Below are positions 18,466 to 26,606 of a stretch of DNA of 45,032 nucleotides, in pieces. The position numbers were made by a program, and so were the translations under genes. The notes below the pieces were generated by a model, which saw only the letters and a list, made by a program, of their open reading frames with translations, ran no database searches and was not told where the DNA came from. Origin of the DNA: an uncultured Parabacteroides sp. (GTDB taxonomy: Bacteria > Bacteroidota > Bacteroidia > Bacteroidales > Tannerellaceae); contig CASFXH010000022.1 in the NCBI GenBank assembly GCA_949298575.1, positions 1 to 45,032 on the forward strand. Direction: 5' to 3'. Position 1 is the first letter of the stretch; every line of letters starts with the position of its first letter.

Positions 18466-21114
18466 ATGCAAATCATATTCCAAGTCAATTACCACACCGT
18501 TTGGGGCGAGGAAGTCGTGGCGCTCTTCCCCGACGGGACTGTTTTCCCCTTGCGCACGCCCGACGGCGCGCATTGGCAAGGCGTTTACGAACCGCCCGCC
18601 GACGCGACGGAGCTGGCCTACCGCTACGCCATCCGGCAAGGCGACGAGATCACGCGCAAAGAGTGGAACGGCGTCGCGCGGCGCCTCGCCCTCAATCCGG
18701 GCTATCACCGCTATATCCTCAGCGACGCGTGGCGCGACCGCCCCGACGACGCCTATTTCTACACCGACGCGTTCCATTCCTCCCTGCCCTCCTACCCGAC
18801 GGGCACGGAGACGACGCTCAGCCGGGCGGTGCTTTTGAAGGTACGCTGCCCCCGCTTGCGGCATGAGTCGTGGCAAATGGCCGTCAGCGGCAACCAGGAT
18901 TGCTTTGGCCATTGGGACATGAGCCGCCCCTCCGTGATGACCCCCTGCGGCCCCAACGAATGGGCGCTGACGCTCGACGCTTCCCAGCTGACCGATCCTT
19001 TCGAGTACAAGTTCCTCGCGTGGGACACCCAGAGCGGGCACGAGGGGGAATGGATCGTCGGCGATAACCGTCGGCGCTGTCAAATGCCCGTCCGCGAGGG
19101 CGAGTTGCTCGTCTTGTCCGACGACGAGGTCCACTTCCCCCTGCCGACCTGGAAAGGGGCGGGCGTCGCCATCCCGGTTTTCTCCCTACGCTCGGCCACC
19201 GGGTGGGGCGTGGGCGACTTCGGCGACCTGATCCAAATGATCGACTGGGCCGCCAATACGGGCCAACGCGTCGTCCAGATCCTCCCGATCTACGACACCA
19301 CGATCACCGGCACTTGGACGGATTCCTACCCCTACAGCAGTATTTCCATTTACGCCTTCCATCCGATGTTCGTGGATGTCAGGCAGCTTCCGCCCCTGAA
19401 GGATACGGCCGCCGCCGAAGCCTTCGAGCGCGAGCGAGCGCGCCTGAACGACCTGCCGCAGGTGGACTACGAGGCCGTGAATAAGCTCAAGCGCGACTAC
19501 CTCCGGGCCGTCTTCGCGCAGGAAGGCGCCGCGACCGAGAAAACCGAAGCCTACCGGCGCTTCGTGGCGGAGAACGAGGATTGGCTCTTCCCCTACGCCG
19601 TCTTCTGCCATCTGCGCGATTTTTACGGGACGGCCGACTATACGCGCTGGCCTTCCTTCCAGCGCTACGACGCCGCGCTGGCGCGCGACCTCGTCGACCG
19701 CGACCAGGCCTGCGCCGACGACACGCGTTTCTATCGCTACGTCCAGTTCCAGCTGCACGTCCAGCTCCGCGCCGCCAGCGACCACGCCCACGCCCGGGGC
19801 GTCCGCTTGAAAGGCGACATTCCCATCGGTGTCGACCCCCACAGCGTCGAGACTTGGACCGAGCCCCACTACTTTAACCTCGACGGCCAGGCGGGCGCCC
19901 CGCCCGACCCCTTCTCCGCGACCGGACAGAACTGGGGCCTCCCGACCTACAACTGGGAGACGATGCGCGCCGACGGCTACCGCTGGTGGAAACGCCGCCT
20001 GGGGAAAATGGCCGAGTATTTCGACGCCTACCGCATCGATCATATCCTCGGCTTCTTCCGCATCTGGGAAATCCCGTCGCATTCCGTCCAGGGCTTGCTC
20101 GGACAGTTCGTCCCCGCCATCCCCATGAGTCCGCGCGAGATCGAGGGCTTCGGCGTCACGTCCTTGTGGAGCCGCCCTTATATTAAAAAGGATTTACTGG
20201 AAAAGCTGTTTGGCGAAATGGCGCGCGAGGTCGAGGAAAACTACCTTTGCCGCCTCCCGAACGAGCAGTTCGCCCTGCGCCCCGACTACGACACGCAGCG
20301 CAAGATCGAGGCCCATTTCGACGGGCAGACCGACGAGCGCGCCACCCGCCTCCGCGAGGGACTTTACCGGCTGTGTAACCAAGTCTTGTTCGTCGCCGAC
20401 CGCCGCGACCCCGGCCTCTTCCACCCCCGCATCGGCGTGTTGGACGATTACGTCTACGAATGCTTGCCCGATGGGGAGAAAAACGCGTTCCGCGAGCTCT
20501 ACGTCCATTATTTTTACCATCGCCACAACGACTTTTGGGCCGGCGAGGCGATGCGCAAGCTCCCCGAGCTGATCGACTCGACCCGGATGCTGGTCTGCGG
20601 CGAGGATTTGGGGATGATCCCGGCCTGCGTGCCCGGCGTGATGGACGCGCTGCGCATCCTGAGTCTCGAGGTCCAGCGGATGCCCAAAAACCCGGGCGAG
20701 CTGTTTGGCAGCCCCATGCGCTACCCCTACCGCTCGGTCTGCACCATCTCGACGCACGACATGTCGACGCTGCGCGGGTGGTGGCACGAGGAGCCCGAGC
20801 GTACCCGCGACTACTACTACTATTTGCTCGGCGCGTGGGGGCAGTATCCCGACGAGGCGCCCGGATGGCTTTGCGAGACGATCGTCATGCGCCACCTCCT
20901 GGGCAATTCCATGCTGTGCGTCCTCGCCCTCCAGGATTGGTTGTCGATCGACGAGCGCATCCGCCAGGAAGACCCCGAGGCCGAGCGGATCAACGTACCC
21001 GCCCATCGGCACCACTATTGGCGCTACCGCATGCCCTTCACGCTCGAGCGGCTCCTGTCCGAAAAAGATTTCAACAAAAAGCTGAAGCGCATGATCCAGG
21101 ACGCCGGTCGGTAG
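18466..21114 (+). CDS. malQ: 4-alpha-glucanotransferase, DPE2-type with N-terminal starch-binding domains
   Basis: An 882-residue GH77 disproportionating enzyme that moves alpha-1,4-glucan segments between malto-oligosaccharides, cytoplasmic (no signal). Two N-terminal carbohydrate-binding modules resembling CBM20 occupy about 1-110 and 125-240 ('QMAVSGNQDCFGHWD' is typical). The GH77 barrel starts near 250 ('AIPVFSLRSATGWGVGDFGD'). Nucleophile D525 ('AYRIDHILGFFR') and acid/base E713 ('VCGEDLGMIP') are 188 residues apart, against about 50 in E. coli MalQ. The extra stretch of about 140 residues, together with CBM20 pairs, is the hallmark of plant DPE2. It is last in the glucan operon and followed by a strong terminator. 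Confidence 0.95.
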   Translation: MQIIFQVNYHTVWGEEVVALFPDGTVFPLRTPDGAHWQGVYEPPADATELAYRYAIRQGDEITRKEWNGVARRLALNPGYHRYILSDAWRDRPDDAYFYTDAFHSSLPSYPTGTETTLSRAVLLKVRCPRLRHESWQMAVSGNQDCFGHWDMSRPSVMTPCGPNEWALTLDASQLTDPFEYKFLAWDTQSGHEGEWIVGDNRRRCQMPVREGELLVLSDDEVHFPLPTWKGAGVAIPVFSLRSATGWGVGDFGDLIQMIDWAANTGQRVVQILPIYDTTITGTWTDSYPYSSISIYAFHPMFVDVRQLPPLKDTAAAEAFERERARLNDLPQVDYEAVNKLKRDYLRAVFAQEGAATEKTEAYRRFVAENEDWLFPYAVFCHLRDFYGTADYTRWPSFQRYDAALARDLVDRDQACADDTRFYRYVQFQLHVQLRAASDHAHARGVRLKGDIPIGVDPHSVETWTEPHYFNLDGQAGAPPDPFSATGQNWGLPTYNWETMRADGYRWWKRRLGKMAEYFDAYRIDHILGFFRIWEIPSHSVQGLLGQFVPAIPMSPREIEGFGVTSLWSRPYIKKDLLEKLFGEMAREVEENYLCRLPNEQFALRPDYDTQRKIEAHFDGQTDERATRLREGLYRLCNQVLFVADRRDPGLFHPRIGVLDDYVYECLPDGEKNAFRELYVHYFYHRHNDFWAGEAMRKLPELIDSTRMLVCGEDLGMIPACVPGVMDALRILSLEVQRMPKNPGELFGSPMRYPYRSVCTISTHDMSTLRGWWHEEPERTRDYYYYLLGAWGQYPDEAPGWLCETIVMRHLLGNSMLCVLALQDWLSIDERIRQEDPEAERINVPAHRHHYWRYRMPFTLERLLSEKDFNKKLKRMIQDAGR

Positions 21115-21144
21115 GAAATGTCCGCTTGTTAATAAATTCAAAAG

Positions 21145-21183
21145 ATGCCCCGGAGCGATGACGCGTTTCGGGGCATTTTTTTT
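21145..21183 (+). terminator. Rho-independent terminator of the alpha-glucan operon
   Basis: Arms ATGCCCCG (21145-21152) and CGGGGCAT (21169-21176) with a 16-nt loop are followed by a run of eight T, 30 bp after the malQ stop. Confidence 0.88.
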
Positions 21184-21230
21184 ATATTTGGTTAACAAGA
21201 CGACAAGGCCCTTTCTTTCCAAAAAAATTT

Positions 21231-21359
21231 GGTCGAAACCGTCACGCGTCGGCGCGTAGCCCTTTCGACCAGGTCGAAATCGTCTCGCGTCGGCGCGTAA
21301 ACCCGTCGACCAGGTCGAAACCGTCTCGCGCCGACGCGTAAACCCGTCGACCAGGTCGG
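21231..21359. repeat. Array 3: GC-rich 41-bp dyad repeat, three units
   Basis: Three exact 41-bp units begin at 21231, 21272 and 21313, each opening GGTCGAAA.CGTC and closing TCGACCA; a partial fourth (GGTCGG) follows. The junctions form dyads centred at 21271, 21312 and 21353, the first being TTTCGACCAGGTCGAAA. A second dyad, ACGCG-TCGG-CGCGT, is centred at 21250.5, exactly half a period away, and recurs in each unit. In unit 3 its core GCGTCGGCGC has become GCGCCGACGC, the exact reverse complement. The array lies upstream of DUF6261 gene A and its candidate promoter. The remaining 120 bp to 21483 is AT-rich with no feature seen. Confidence 0.9.
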
Positions 21360-21483
21360 CCATTATCCACCCCGGCGCGCTTTTTTATGGGCTAAAAAGT
21401 TAAGGGAATCCCCGTTTTTTAAGCCTTGTTCGCGCGTCCGCAAAAGCCGTAAAAGTTAAAAAATAAATATTTTTCATGATTTA

Positions 21484-21515
21484 TTTGGCTGTTCCAAAAA
21501 ACGTCGCTAAATTGC
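21484..21515 (+). promoter_or_regulatory. Candidate promoter of DUF6261 gene A
   Basis: TTTG (21484-21487), a 20-bp spacer, then TAAATTGC (21508-21515), near the Bacteroidetes consensus with the last two bases off. It lies 46 bp before the start at 21562 and about 125 bp downstream of array 3. Confidence 0.4.
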
Positions 21516-21561
21516 GAACGCAAATAAAAATATTGTCTAATTCATAAAAACAACAAGAAAA

Positions 21562-22392
21562 ATGGCAGTAATAGTACCTTACTTTGGAGAAAAACTTCCG
21601 GGTGGCACGCATAACGCGTACCATCGGGAAATCATTACGTTAATTGACCAGTATACCGCCGCCGCGCTTCACATCGAGGCGCTCTTCCAATTGTATAAGG
21701 AAGCGGTGGAGCTGCAACGGTCCCTCACCCGGAAGGTATCCGCGTCGTCGTACACGACCGATATCGTGAAGGGGAATGAATTGTGTGATCTCTGGATACG
21801 GACTTTCATCGCGGTGCAAAAAGCCTACATCATCGCGCCCGTCGGGAGCGATACGCGGAAGCACGCCGAAGCGTTGAAACCGATCGCCCAGGCCTACGAT
21901 GGCATCCATCGGCAGGAGCAGTCGAAGCAAACGACAGAGACACAAAGTATGCTTGAGAAAATCCGTTCGAACGATACCATACAGGCGGCCATCACCGCGC
22001 TGGGCTTGGATATCGTCATCTCAAGCCTCGAGGAAGAGAATGAGCGCTTGGAAGAGAACATTCGCCTGCGCAACCGCGAGGAAGCCGAGCGAAAAATACT
22101 CTTTGGGGATAACACGGCCACGAAGCAACGCGCCGTCGTGAACGATCTGTATAAGCAGATCGTCGAGCGCGTGAACGCCTACGCGATCGTGGAACCCACG
22201 GAAGCGATAGAGAATTTCATCGTGCACGTGACCGCCACGGCCGAGTATTACGCCAACATCGCCGCCCGCGACAATAAGGCGAACAAGCCTAACCTCAGCC
22301 CCGAGACCAAACCGAATCCGGACGAGTCGAAGGAGGAGGACAAGACGGACGAAGAGGAGCCGAATGACGGCGGTTCCCCAGGCGTAGTTTGA
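21562..22392 (+). CDS. DUF6261-like protein A (uncharacterised family)
   Basis: A 276-residue soluble, mainly helical protein without signal peptide or membrane segment. I recognise it as DUF6261-like, a Bacteroidales family with no known function, from the pattern it shares with the genes at 32582 and 44023. That pattern is an N-terminal helix pair, a central aspartate-centred segment ('GNELCDLWIRTFIAVQKAY'), a Tyr-bearing stretch ('PIAQAYDGI') and a C-terminal helix run ending 'IENFIVHVTATAEYY'. Residues about 150-180 are strongly coiled-coil-like. Residues 245-276 are a disordered Pro/Glu/Asp-rich tail absent from gene B. It sits behind array 3 and converges on the LOG-family gene across a shared terminator. 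Confidence 0.75.
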   Translation: MAVIVPYFGEKLPGGTHNAYHREIITLIDQYTAAALHIEALFQLYKEAVELQRSLTRKVSASSYTTDIVKGNELCDLWIRTFIAVQKAYIIAPVGSDTRKHAEALKPIAQAYDGIHRQEQSKQTTETQSMLEKIRSNDTIQAAITALGLDIVISSLEEENERLEENIRLRNREEAERKILFGDNTATKQRAVVNDLYKQIVERVNAYAIVEPTEAIENFIVHVTATAEYYANIAARDNKANKPNLSPETKPNPDESKEEDKTDEEEPNDGGSPGVV

Positions 22393-22436
22393 TGTTCGGA
22401 TACTTTTGTACTTTTACAACATATATTGCCATCTAA

Positions 22437-22467
22437 CGCCTGTCGTTGTGAAACGACGGGCGTTTTT
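22437..22467. terminator. Bidirectional terminator between DUF6261 gene A and the LOG-family gene
   Basis: Arms CGCCTGTCGTT (22437-22447) and AACGACGGGCG (22452-22462) pair over 11 bp with one wobble around a GTGA tetraloop. Five T follow on the plus strand, and AA before the left arm gives a shorter T-tract on the minus strand. Confidence 0.85.
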
Positions 22468-22493
22468 CTTACGCGGAAGGGAGACGCGCCCGC

Positions 22494-23069
22494 TCATCTC
22501 CTGAGCGACGCCTCCCACGGGGGAAGCGTATGGATGAGCTCCACCGCCCGCTCCGGCGTCGAGGCCACCGCCCAGAGGCGCATATGCCGCTCGCGCATGA
22601 AACACTCGCCGACGGCCCGCGTGAAGAATTCGAGCAAGGGGTCGAAATATCTTTTCGTGTTCAGGATCACGATCGGGTTGGGGAAAAGGCCCAGCTGCTT
22701 CCACGTGATGGCTTCGAGCAATTCCTCGAGGGTGCCGCAGCCCCCCGGCAGGGCGATGACGGCGTCGGCCATCTCCAGCATCCGGCGCTTGCGCTCGTGC
22801 ATCGTCTCCGTGACGATCGTCTCCGTGAGGCCCCCGTGGCACCAACCATTTTCGACCATGAAGCGGGGGATGACGCCGGTCACCGTCCCGCCGGCCTCCA
22901 GCGTCGCGTCGGTGAGGGCGCGCATCAGGCCGACGTTTCCCGCGCCATTGACGACTCGCAGCCCCCTTTCGCCCAATAATCGGCCCAACTCCGCCGCCGC
23001 CTCGAAATAGACCACGGGGATCTTCATGCTCGAGGCGCAATAAACGCAGACTGTTCGGATGGTGTTCAT
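22494..23069 (-). CDS. LOG/TIGR00730-family Rossmann-fold protein
   Basis: A 191-residue cytoplasmic protein of the 'lysine decarboxylase-like' LOG family; characterised members release nucleobases from nucleoside monophosphates. 'LPGGCGTLEELLE' (PGGxGTxxE) carries the active-site Glu. The glycine-rich nucleotide loop reads 'VNGAGNVGLM' where many members have GGGxxGLMG. Its start overlaps the dehydrogenase stop (23066-23069), so both are in one minus-strand operon. The true substrate is open. Confidence 0.88.
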   Translation of the reverse strand: MNTIRTVCVYCASSMKIPVVYFEAAAELGRLLGERGLRVVNGAGNVGLMRALTDATLEAGGTVTGVIPRFMVENGWCHGGLTETIVTETMHERKRRMLEMADAVIALPGGCGTLEELLEAITWKQLGLFPNPIVILNTKRYFDPLLEFFTRAVGECFMRERHMRLWAVASTPERAVELIHTLPPWEASLRR

Positions 23070-24028
23070 GGCCGCGGTACAGGGGTGATGGGACGGTCGC
23101 CCTCCAGGAATCCGATCACATTATCGCTGACCGCCTTCGCCATGGCTACGCGGACGTCCAGCGTCTGGGTCCCGATGTGGGGTGTCATGACGACGTTGTC
23201 CAGCTTCGTCAATTCCGGCAGCGGATGGTCTCCGAACTCGAACATATCCAGACCGGCGCCCAATATTTGGCCCTCGCGCAAGGCCGCGACCAGCGCGCGC
23301 TCGTCGATCAGGGGTCCGCGCGCAGTGTTGATCAAGATCGCGGAAGGTTTCATGAGGGCGAGCTCGCGCGCGCCGATGATGTGGCGAGTCTCCGGCGTCA
23401 GGGGCGCGTTCAGCGAGACGAAATCAGCGGTGGCCAGGAGCTCGTCCTTGTCCGCGACGAAGGTCGCCGGGATCGAACGCTCTACGCTTTCGTCCAGCCT
23501 GTGCCTGTTCGTGTACAAAACCGTCATGCCGCAAGCCACGGCCCTTTTCGCCAAAGCCCTTCCGATGCGCCCCATGCCGATAATGCCGAGCGTTTTTCCT
23601 TCGACATTCACGCCCAGATTCTCGAGCACGCCGACCTTCATCGATCGGCCCAGGTAGCGGAGCTTACGGTCGCACTCCGAGACGCGCCGGGCCACGTCGA
23701 GCAGCAGGGCCAGCGCCAGATTGGCCGTCGGGACCGTGACTTGATCCGGCGTATTCGTCACCATAATATTTTTGGATAAGCAATAAGCCACGTCGATATT
23801 GTTGTAGCCCACGGCGTAATTCGCGACGAGGCGAAGCCTTTTGGCATGGTCGATGAGCTCCCGCTGGACCGGGAAATCGAACATGGAGCAAAGGACGTCA
23901 TACTCCGGAATCATTTCATAGACTTCCTCGTAGGAAAAGTCTCTCGCGTCGGGGAACGTCACGTCGTACCGCTCTTGCAGCTCCGTGAACCCTTCCCGAA
24001 ACATATCATACGTCACCAAAATTTTCAT
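23066..24028 (-). CDS. D-isomer-specific 2-hydroxyacid dehydrogenase
   Basis: A 320-residue NAD(P)-dependent oxidoreductase, cytoplasmic. The cofactor loop is 'GIIGMGRIGRALAKRA' (about 148-163). Catalytic Arg lies in 'NTARGPLID', Glu in 'GLDMFEFGDHP' and His in 'TPHIGTQT', all in normal order. Such enzymes interconvert 2-oxoacids and D-2-hydroxyacids (glyoxylate/hydroxypyruvate reductase or D-lactate type); the exact acid cannot be told. It leads a two-gene minus-strand operon with the LOG-family gene and shares a divergent intergenic region with the MNT/HEPN pair. Confidence 0.92.
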   Translation of the reverse strand: MKILVTYDMFREGFTELQERYDVTFPDARDFSYEEVYEMIPEYDVLCSMFDFPVQRELIDHAKRLRLVANYAVGYNNIDVAYCLSKNIMVTNTPDQVTVPTANLALALLLDVARRVSECDRKLRYLGRSMKVGVLENLGVNVEGKTLGIIGMGRIGRALAKRAVACGMTVLYTNRHRLDESVERSIPATFVADKDELLATADFVSLNAPLTPETRHIIGARELALMKPSAILINTARGPLIDERALVAALREGQILGAGLDMFEFGDHPLPELTKLDNVVMTPHIGTQTLDVRVAMAKAVSDNVIGFLEGDRPITPVPRP

Positions 24029-24056
24029 GCCTCAATACGTTTTATAATTTGCAGGA

Positions 24057-24064
24057 CAAAAATA
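24057..24064 (-). promoter_or_regulatory. Candidate -7 box for the 2-hydroxyacid dehydrogenase operon
   Basis: The minus strand reads TATTTTTG (TAnnTTTG) 29 bp before the start at 24028. No -33 box is evident. Confidence 0.4.
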
Positions 24065-24087
24065 CAAATGAATTGGCGATTAATGCT

Positions 24088-24095
24088 TATTTTTG
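24088..24095 (+). promoter_or_regulatory. Candidate -7 box for the MNT/HEPN operon
   Basis: The plus strand reads TATTTTTG 26 bp before the start at 24121. It is the same octamer as the divergent box at 24057, giving a compact two-way promoter region. Confidence 0.4.
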
Positions 24096-24120
24096 CCCAA
24101 ACATAAAAGGGAAATCGCGC

Positions 24121-24528
24121 ATGGAGGAAAAAGACGATCGGTGGCGGCAACGTTTCCGGAATTATGAGAAGGCTTACCAGCAATTGGAAAAAGCGATACC
24201 GGTCTTTCGAAAAGACCCGGAGAACTTTGTCTTGCAAGCGGGCTTAATCCAAATTTACGAATTTACTTTCGAGCTGGCTTGGAAAACTTTGAAAGATTTC
24301 CTGGAATCGGAAGGTTTCATGGTAGCCTCGCCCAAATCGACCATCCGTCAAGCCTACGCGAGCGGCTATATCCACGAGGGCGACCTTTGGATAAAAGCGC
24401 TAAACGACCGGAACCTGACGACCCATACTTACGAGGAACACATCGTCGCGGAGGTCTTGGAAGCGATTCAGGAGAAATATTTTTTCTTGCTTAAAGATTT
24501 ATACGAATGGTTGAAGGCACGACAATAG
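24121..24528 (+). CDS. HEPN-like nucleotidyltransferase partner (HI0074 family)
   Basis: A 135-residue helical protein of the HI0074 'nucleotidyltransferase substrate-binding' family. The HEPN RNase motif R-x4-H is intact: R97-N98-x3-H102 in 'DRNLTTHTYEE'. In characterised MNT/HEPN systems the HEPN protein is an RNase toxin silenced by adenylylation by the partner MNT enzyme; in this case that is inference. I start it at MEEKDD because the conserved helical domain begins there and the upstream in-frame extension crosses the promoter box. It overlaps the next gene by 22 bp. Confidence 0.85.
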   Translation: MEEKDDRWRQRFRNYEKAYQQLEKAIPVFRKDPENFVLQAGLIQIYEFTFELAWKTLKDFLESEGFMVASPKSTIRQAYASGYIHEGDLWIKALNDRNLTTHTYEEHIVAEVLEAIQEKYFFLLKDLYEWLKARQ

Positions 24529-24854
24529 AGGAGATGGAATATGGCCTTTCCGAAGCGCACGCGCGAATCATCCGGGATATTTTTGAAAAATCCGGAAAGG
24601 TACGCGAAGGCATCCTTTTCGGTTCCCGCGCGAAAGGGAATTATAAGCCCGGGTCGGATATCGACCTCGCGGTGAAAGGAGAAGAAATCGGGCGCGAGGA
24701 CTTGGCGGCGCTGTGGTCGGCGTTCGAGGATTCCCCCCTGCCCTTTTTCGTGGATATCATTGATTACGATTCGATCCGTAATCCAGAATTGAAAGCGCAT
24801 ATTGATCGTGTAGGCGTGTGTATTTACGCGTCTCCACGCGAGGATAAAAGATAA
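24507..24854 (+). CDS. Minimal nucleotidyltransferase (MNT, HI0073-like)
   Basis: A 115-residue DNA polymerase-beta-fold nucleotidyltransferase. G39-S40 and D51/D53 form the motif 'FGSRAKGNYKPGSDIDLAV', with the third metal ligand D83 in 'FFVDIIDYD'. It is translationally coupled to the HEPN gene. Start choice: 24507 gives a 22-bp overlap; an in-frame ATG at 24534 (MEYGL) is also possible and would abolish the overlap. Known relatives transfer AMP to the HEPN partner. The downstream SpmAB fusion starts only 6 bp later, so all three may be co-transcribed. Confidence 0.88.
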   Translation: MVEGTTIEEMEYGLSEAHARIIRDIFEKSGKVREGILFGSRAKGNYKPGSDIDLAVKGEEIGREDLAALWSAFEDSPLPFFVDIIDYDSIRNPELKAHIDRVGVCIYASPREDKR

Positions 24855-24860
24855 ATAAGG

Positions 24861-26093
24861 ATGGTATTGAATTATATTTGGATCGCGTTCTTCTTGATCG
24901 CGTTTGTCGTAGCCGCGGGGCGGTTGGTGATCGGCGGGGACACGCAGGTCTTTACGGATATTATAAACGCGTCGTTCGCTTCCGCGAAAAGTGGTTTCGA
25001 GATTTCTTTGGGGCTTACGGGCGTGCTTGCCCTCTGGCTCGGCATCCTGAAGATAGGCGAGCGCGGGGGGATCGTCCAAGCTTTCGCCCGGATGGCGTCG
25101 CCCGTGTTCAGCAAGCTATTCCCCGGCATCCCGAAGGACCATCCGGCGACCGGCTCCATTTTCATGAACTTCTCCGCCAATCTGCTCGGCCTCGACAACG
25201 CCGCCACCCCTATGGGCCTGAAAGCGATGCAACAGCTACAGGAATTGAACCAGAAAAAAGGGAGCGCGAGCGACGCCATGATCATGTTCCTATGCGTGAA
25301 CGCCTCCGGTCTGACGCTCATACCCGTGACGATCATGATGTACAGAGCCCAGCTTGGGGCCGCGAACCCGTCGGATGTCTTTTTGCCGATCCTCTTGGCG
25401 ACGTTTACCTCGACGCTTGTCGCCATTATAGCCGTCTGCGTGCGTCAGCGGATCAGTTTATTTCAACGGACACTCGCGTTTTTTCTTGGGGGCGCTATCC
25501 TGTTTGTCGTGGGTCTCGCGTGGCTGTTTTACGCCTTGCCCCAAGACAAAGTTTCGCTGTATTCAACCCTTTTCGCGAATACGCTCCTCTTCACTATTAT
25601 CTGCGGATTCATAATTAGTGGGCTGCGAAAAAAAATAAACGTCTATGACGCGTTTATCGAAGGCGCGAAGGAAGGCTTTCATACGGCCGTGACGATCATT
25701 CCCTACCTGGTGGCGATTCTCGTGGGCGTGGGCATATTCCGGGCCTCCGGGGCGATGGATTTCCTGATCGATGGCGTACGGGCCGGTGTCGCGGCGGTCG
25801 GGCTTAATACCGACTTCGTGGAGGCTTTACCGACAATTTTGATGAAGCCGCTTAGCGGCAGCGGAGCGCGGGGGATGATGCTCGACGCTATGAATACGTA
25901 CGGGGCCGATTCCTTCGTGGGGCGTCTGGCCTCGATCGTGCAAGGCTCTTGTGACACCACTTTCTATGTGGTCGCGCTTTATTACGGGAGCGTGGGCATC
26001 CGGAACACACGCTATACGGTCACGTGCGCGCTTCTGGCCGATTTGGCCGGGGCGATCGCCGCGATTACGATGGCCTATCTTTTCTTTACTTAA
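24861..26093 (+). CDS. SpmA-SpmB fusion (nucleoside-recognition/Gate domain membrane protein)
   Basis: A 410-residue multi-spanning membrane protein joining an SpmA-like half (about 1-195) to an SpmB-like half (about 210-410). The family stretches 'MNFSANLLGLDNAATPMGL' and 'MKPLSGSGARGMMLDAMNTYG' are present in the two halves. In Bacillus spmA and spmB are separate spore-maturation genes; in this non-sporulating lineage the fused form is common and its role is unknown. It is directly downstream of the MNT gene (6-bp gap), probably in the same transcript. The downstream ybeY starts 37 bp later. Confidence 0.87.
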   Translation: MVLNYIWIAFFLIAFVVAAGRLVIGGDTQVFTDIINASFASAKSGFEISLGLTGVLALWLGILKIGERGGIVQAFARMASPVFSKLFPGIPKDHPATGSIFMNFSANLLGLDNAATPMGLKAMQQLQELNQKKGSASDAMIMFLCVNASGLTLIPVTIMMYRAQLGAANPSDVFLPILLATFTSTLVAIIAVCVRQRISLFQRTLAFFLGGAILFVVGLAWLFYALPQDKVSLYSTLFANTLLFTIICGFIISGLRKKINVYDAFIEGAKEGFHTAVTIIPYLVAILVGVGIFRASGAMDFLIDGVRAGVAAVGLNTDFVEALPTILMKPLSGSGARGMMLDAMNTYGADSFVGRLASIVQGSCDTTFYVVALYYGSVGIRNTRYTVTCALLADLAGAIAAITMAYLFFT

Positions 26094-26130
26094 TGAAACG
26101 TATTTATGTCTATCTTCAAAAATAAGAATT

Positions 26131-26556
26131 ATGGCAATCGCATTCTACGCGGAGGACGTTGACCTCCCCCCAATCAATCAGGAAAACATACGGAATTGGA
26201 TCCACCAAGTGGCGCGAGGTTATGGCAAAAAGACGGGTGAGATCAGCTACATCTTTTGTTCAGACGCGAAAATACTGGATGTCAACCGGCAGTATCTCCA
26301 ACATGATTATTACACCGACATCATTACGTTCGACTACACCGCGGGCACGAAAATTTCCGGAGATATTTTTATCAGCCTCGATACGGTCCGAAGCAATTCC
26401 GAAGCCTTTCATACCACTTACAAAGAGGAACTGCACCGAACCATTATCCATGGCATCCTGCATTTATGTGGCATCAACGATAAGGGACCAGGCGAACGAG
26501 AGATTATGGAAGCTTGCGAGAATAAGGCTTTAGCGATCCTCCCCCACATCGATTAA
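26131..26556 (+). CDS. ybeY: Endoribonuclease YbeY (rRNA maturation)
   Basis: A 141-residue zinc-dependent RNase involved in 16S rRNA 3'-end maturation and ribosome quality control. The metal motif reads 'HRTIIHGILHLCGINDKG': two His as usual, with Asp in place of the third His as in many Bacteroidetes. I use the ATG at 26131 (MAIAFYAED) rather than a longer open frame that would run back into the SpmAB gene. It is followed 50 bp later by mnmG, a pairing common in the phylum. Confidence 0.93.
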   Translation: MAIAFYAEDVDLPPINQENIRNWIHQVARGYGKKTGEISYIFCSDAKILDVNRQYLQHDYYTDIITFDYTAGTKISGDIFISLDTVRSNSEAFHTTYKEELHRTIIHGILHLCGINDKGPGEREIMEACENKALAILPHID

Positions 26557-26606
26557 GCATCTTTGCTTTTTCGTATCTTCGCGAAAAATATTAGCGAACA
26601 GAAATC

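Noticed and set aside
21363-21370. DnaA box (TTATCCAC) beside array 3
   Set aside because: A single eight-base match without neighbours, dnaA/dnaN or an AT-rich unwinding element; not evidence of an origin even though parS suggests one may be near.
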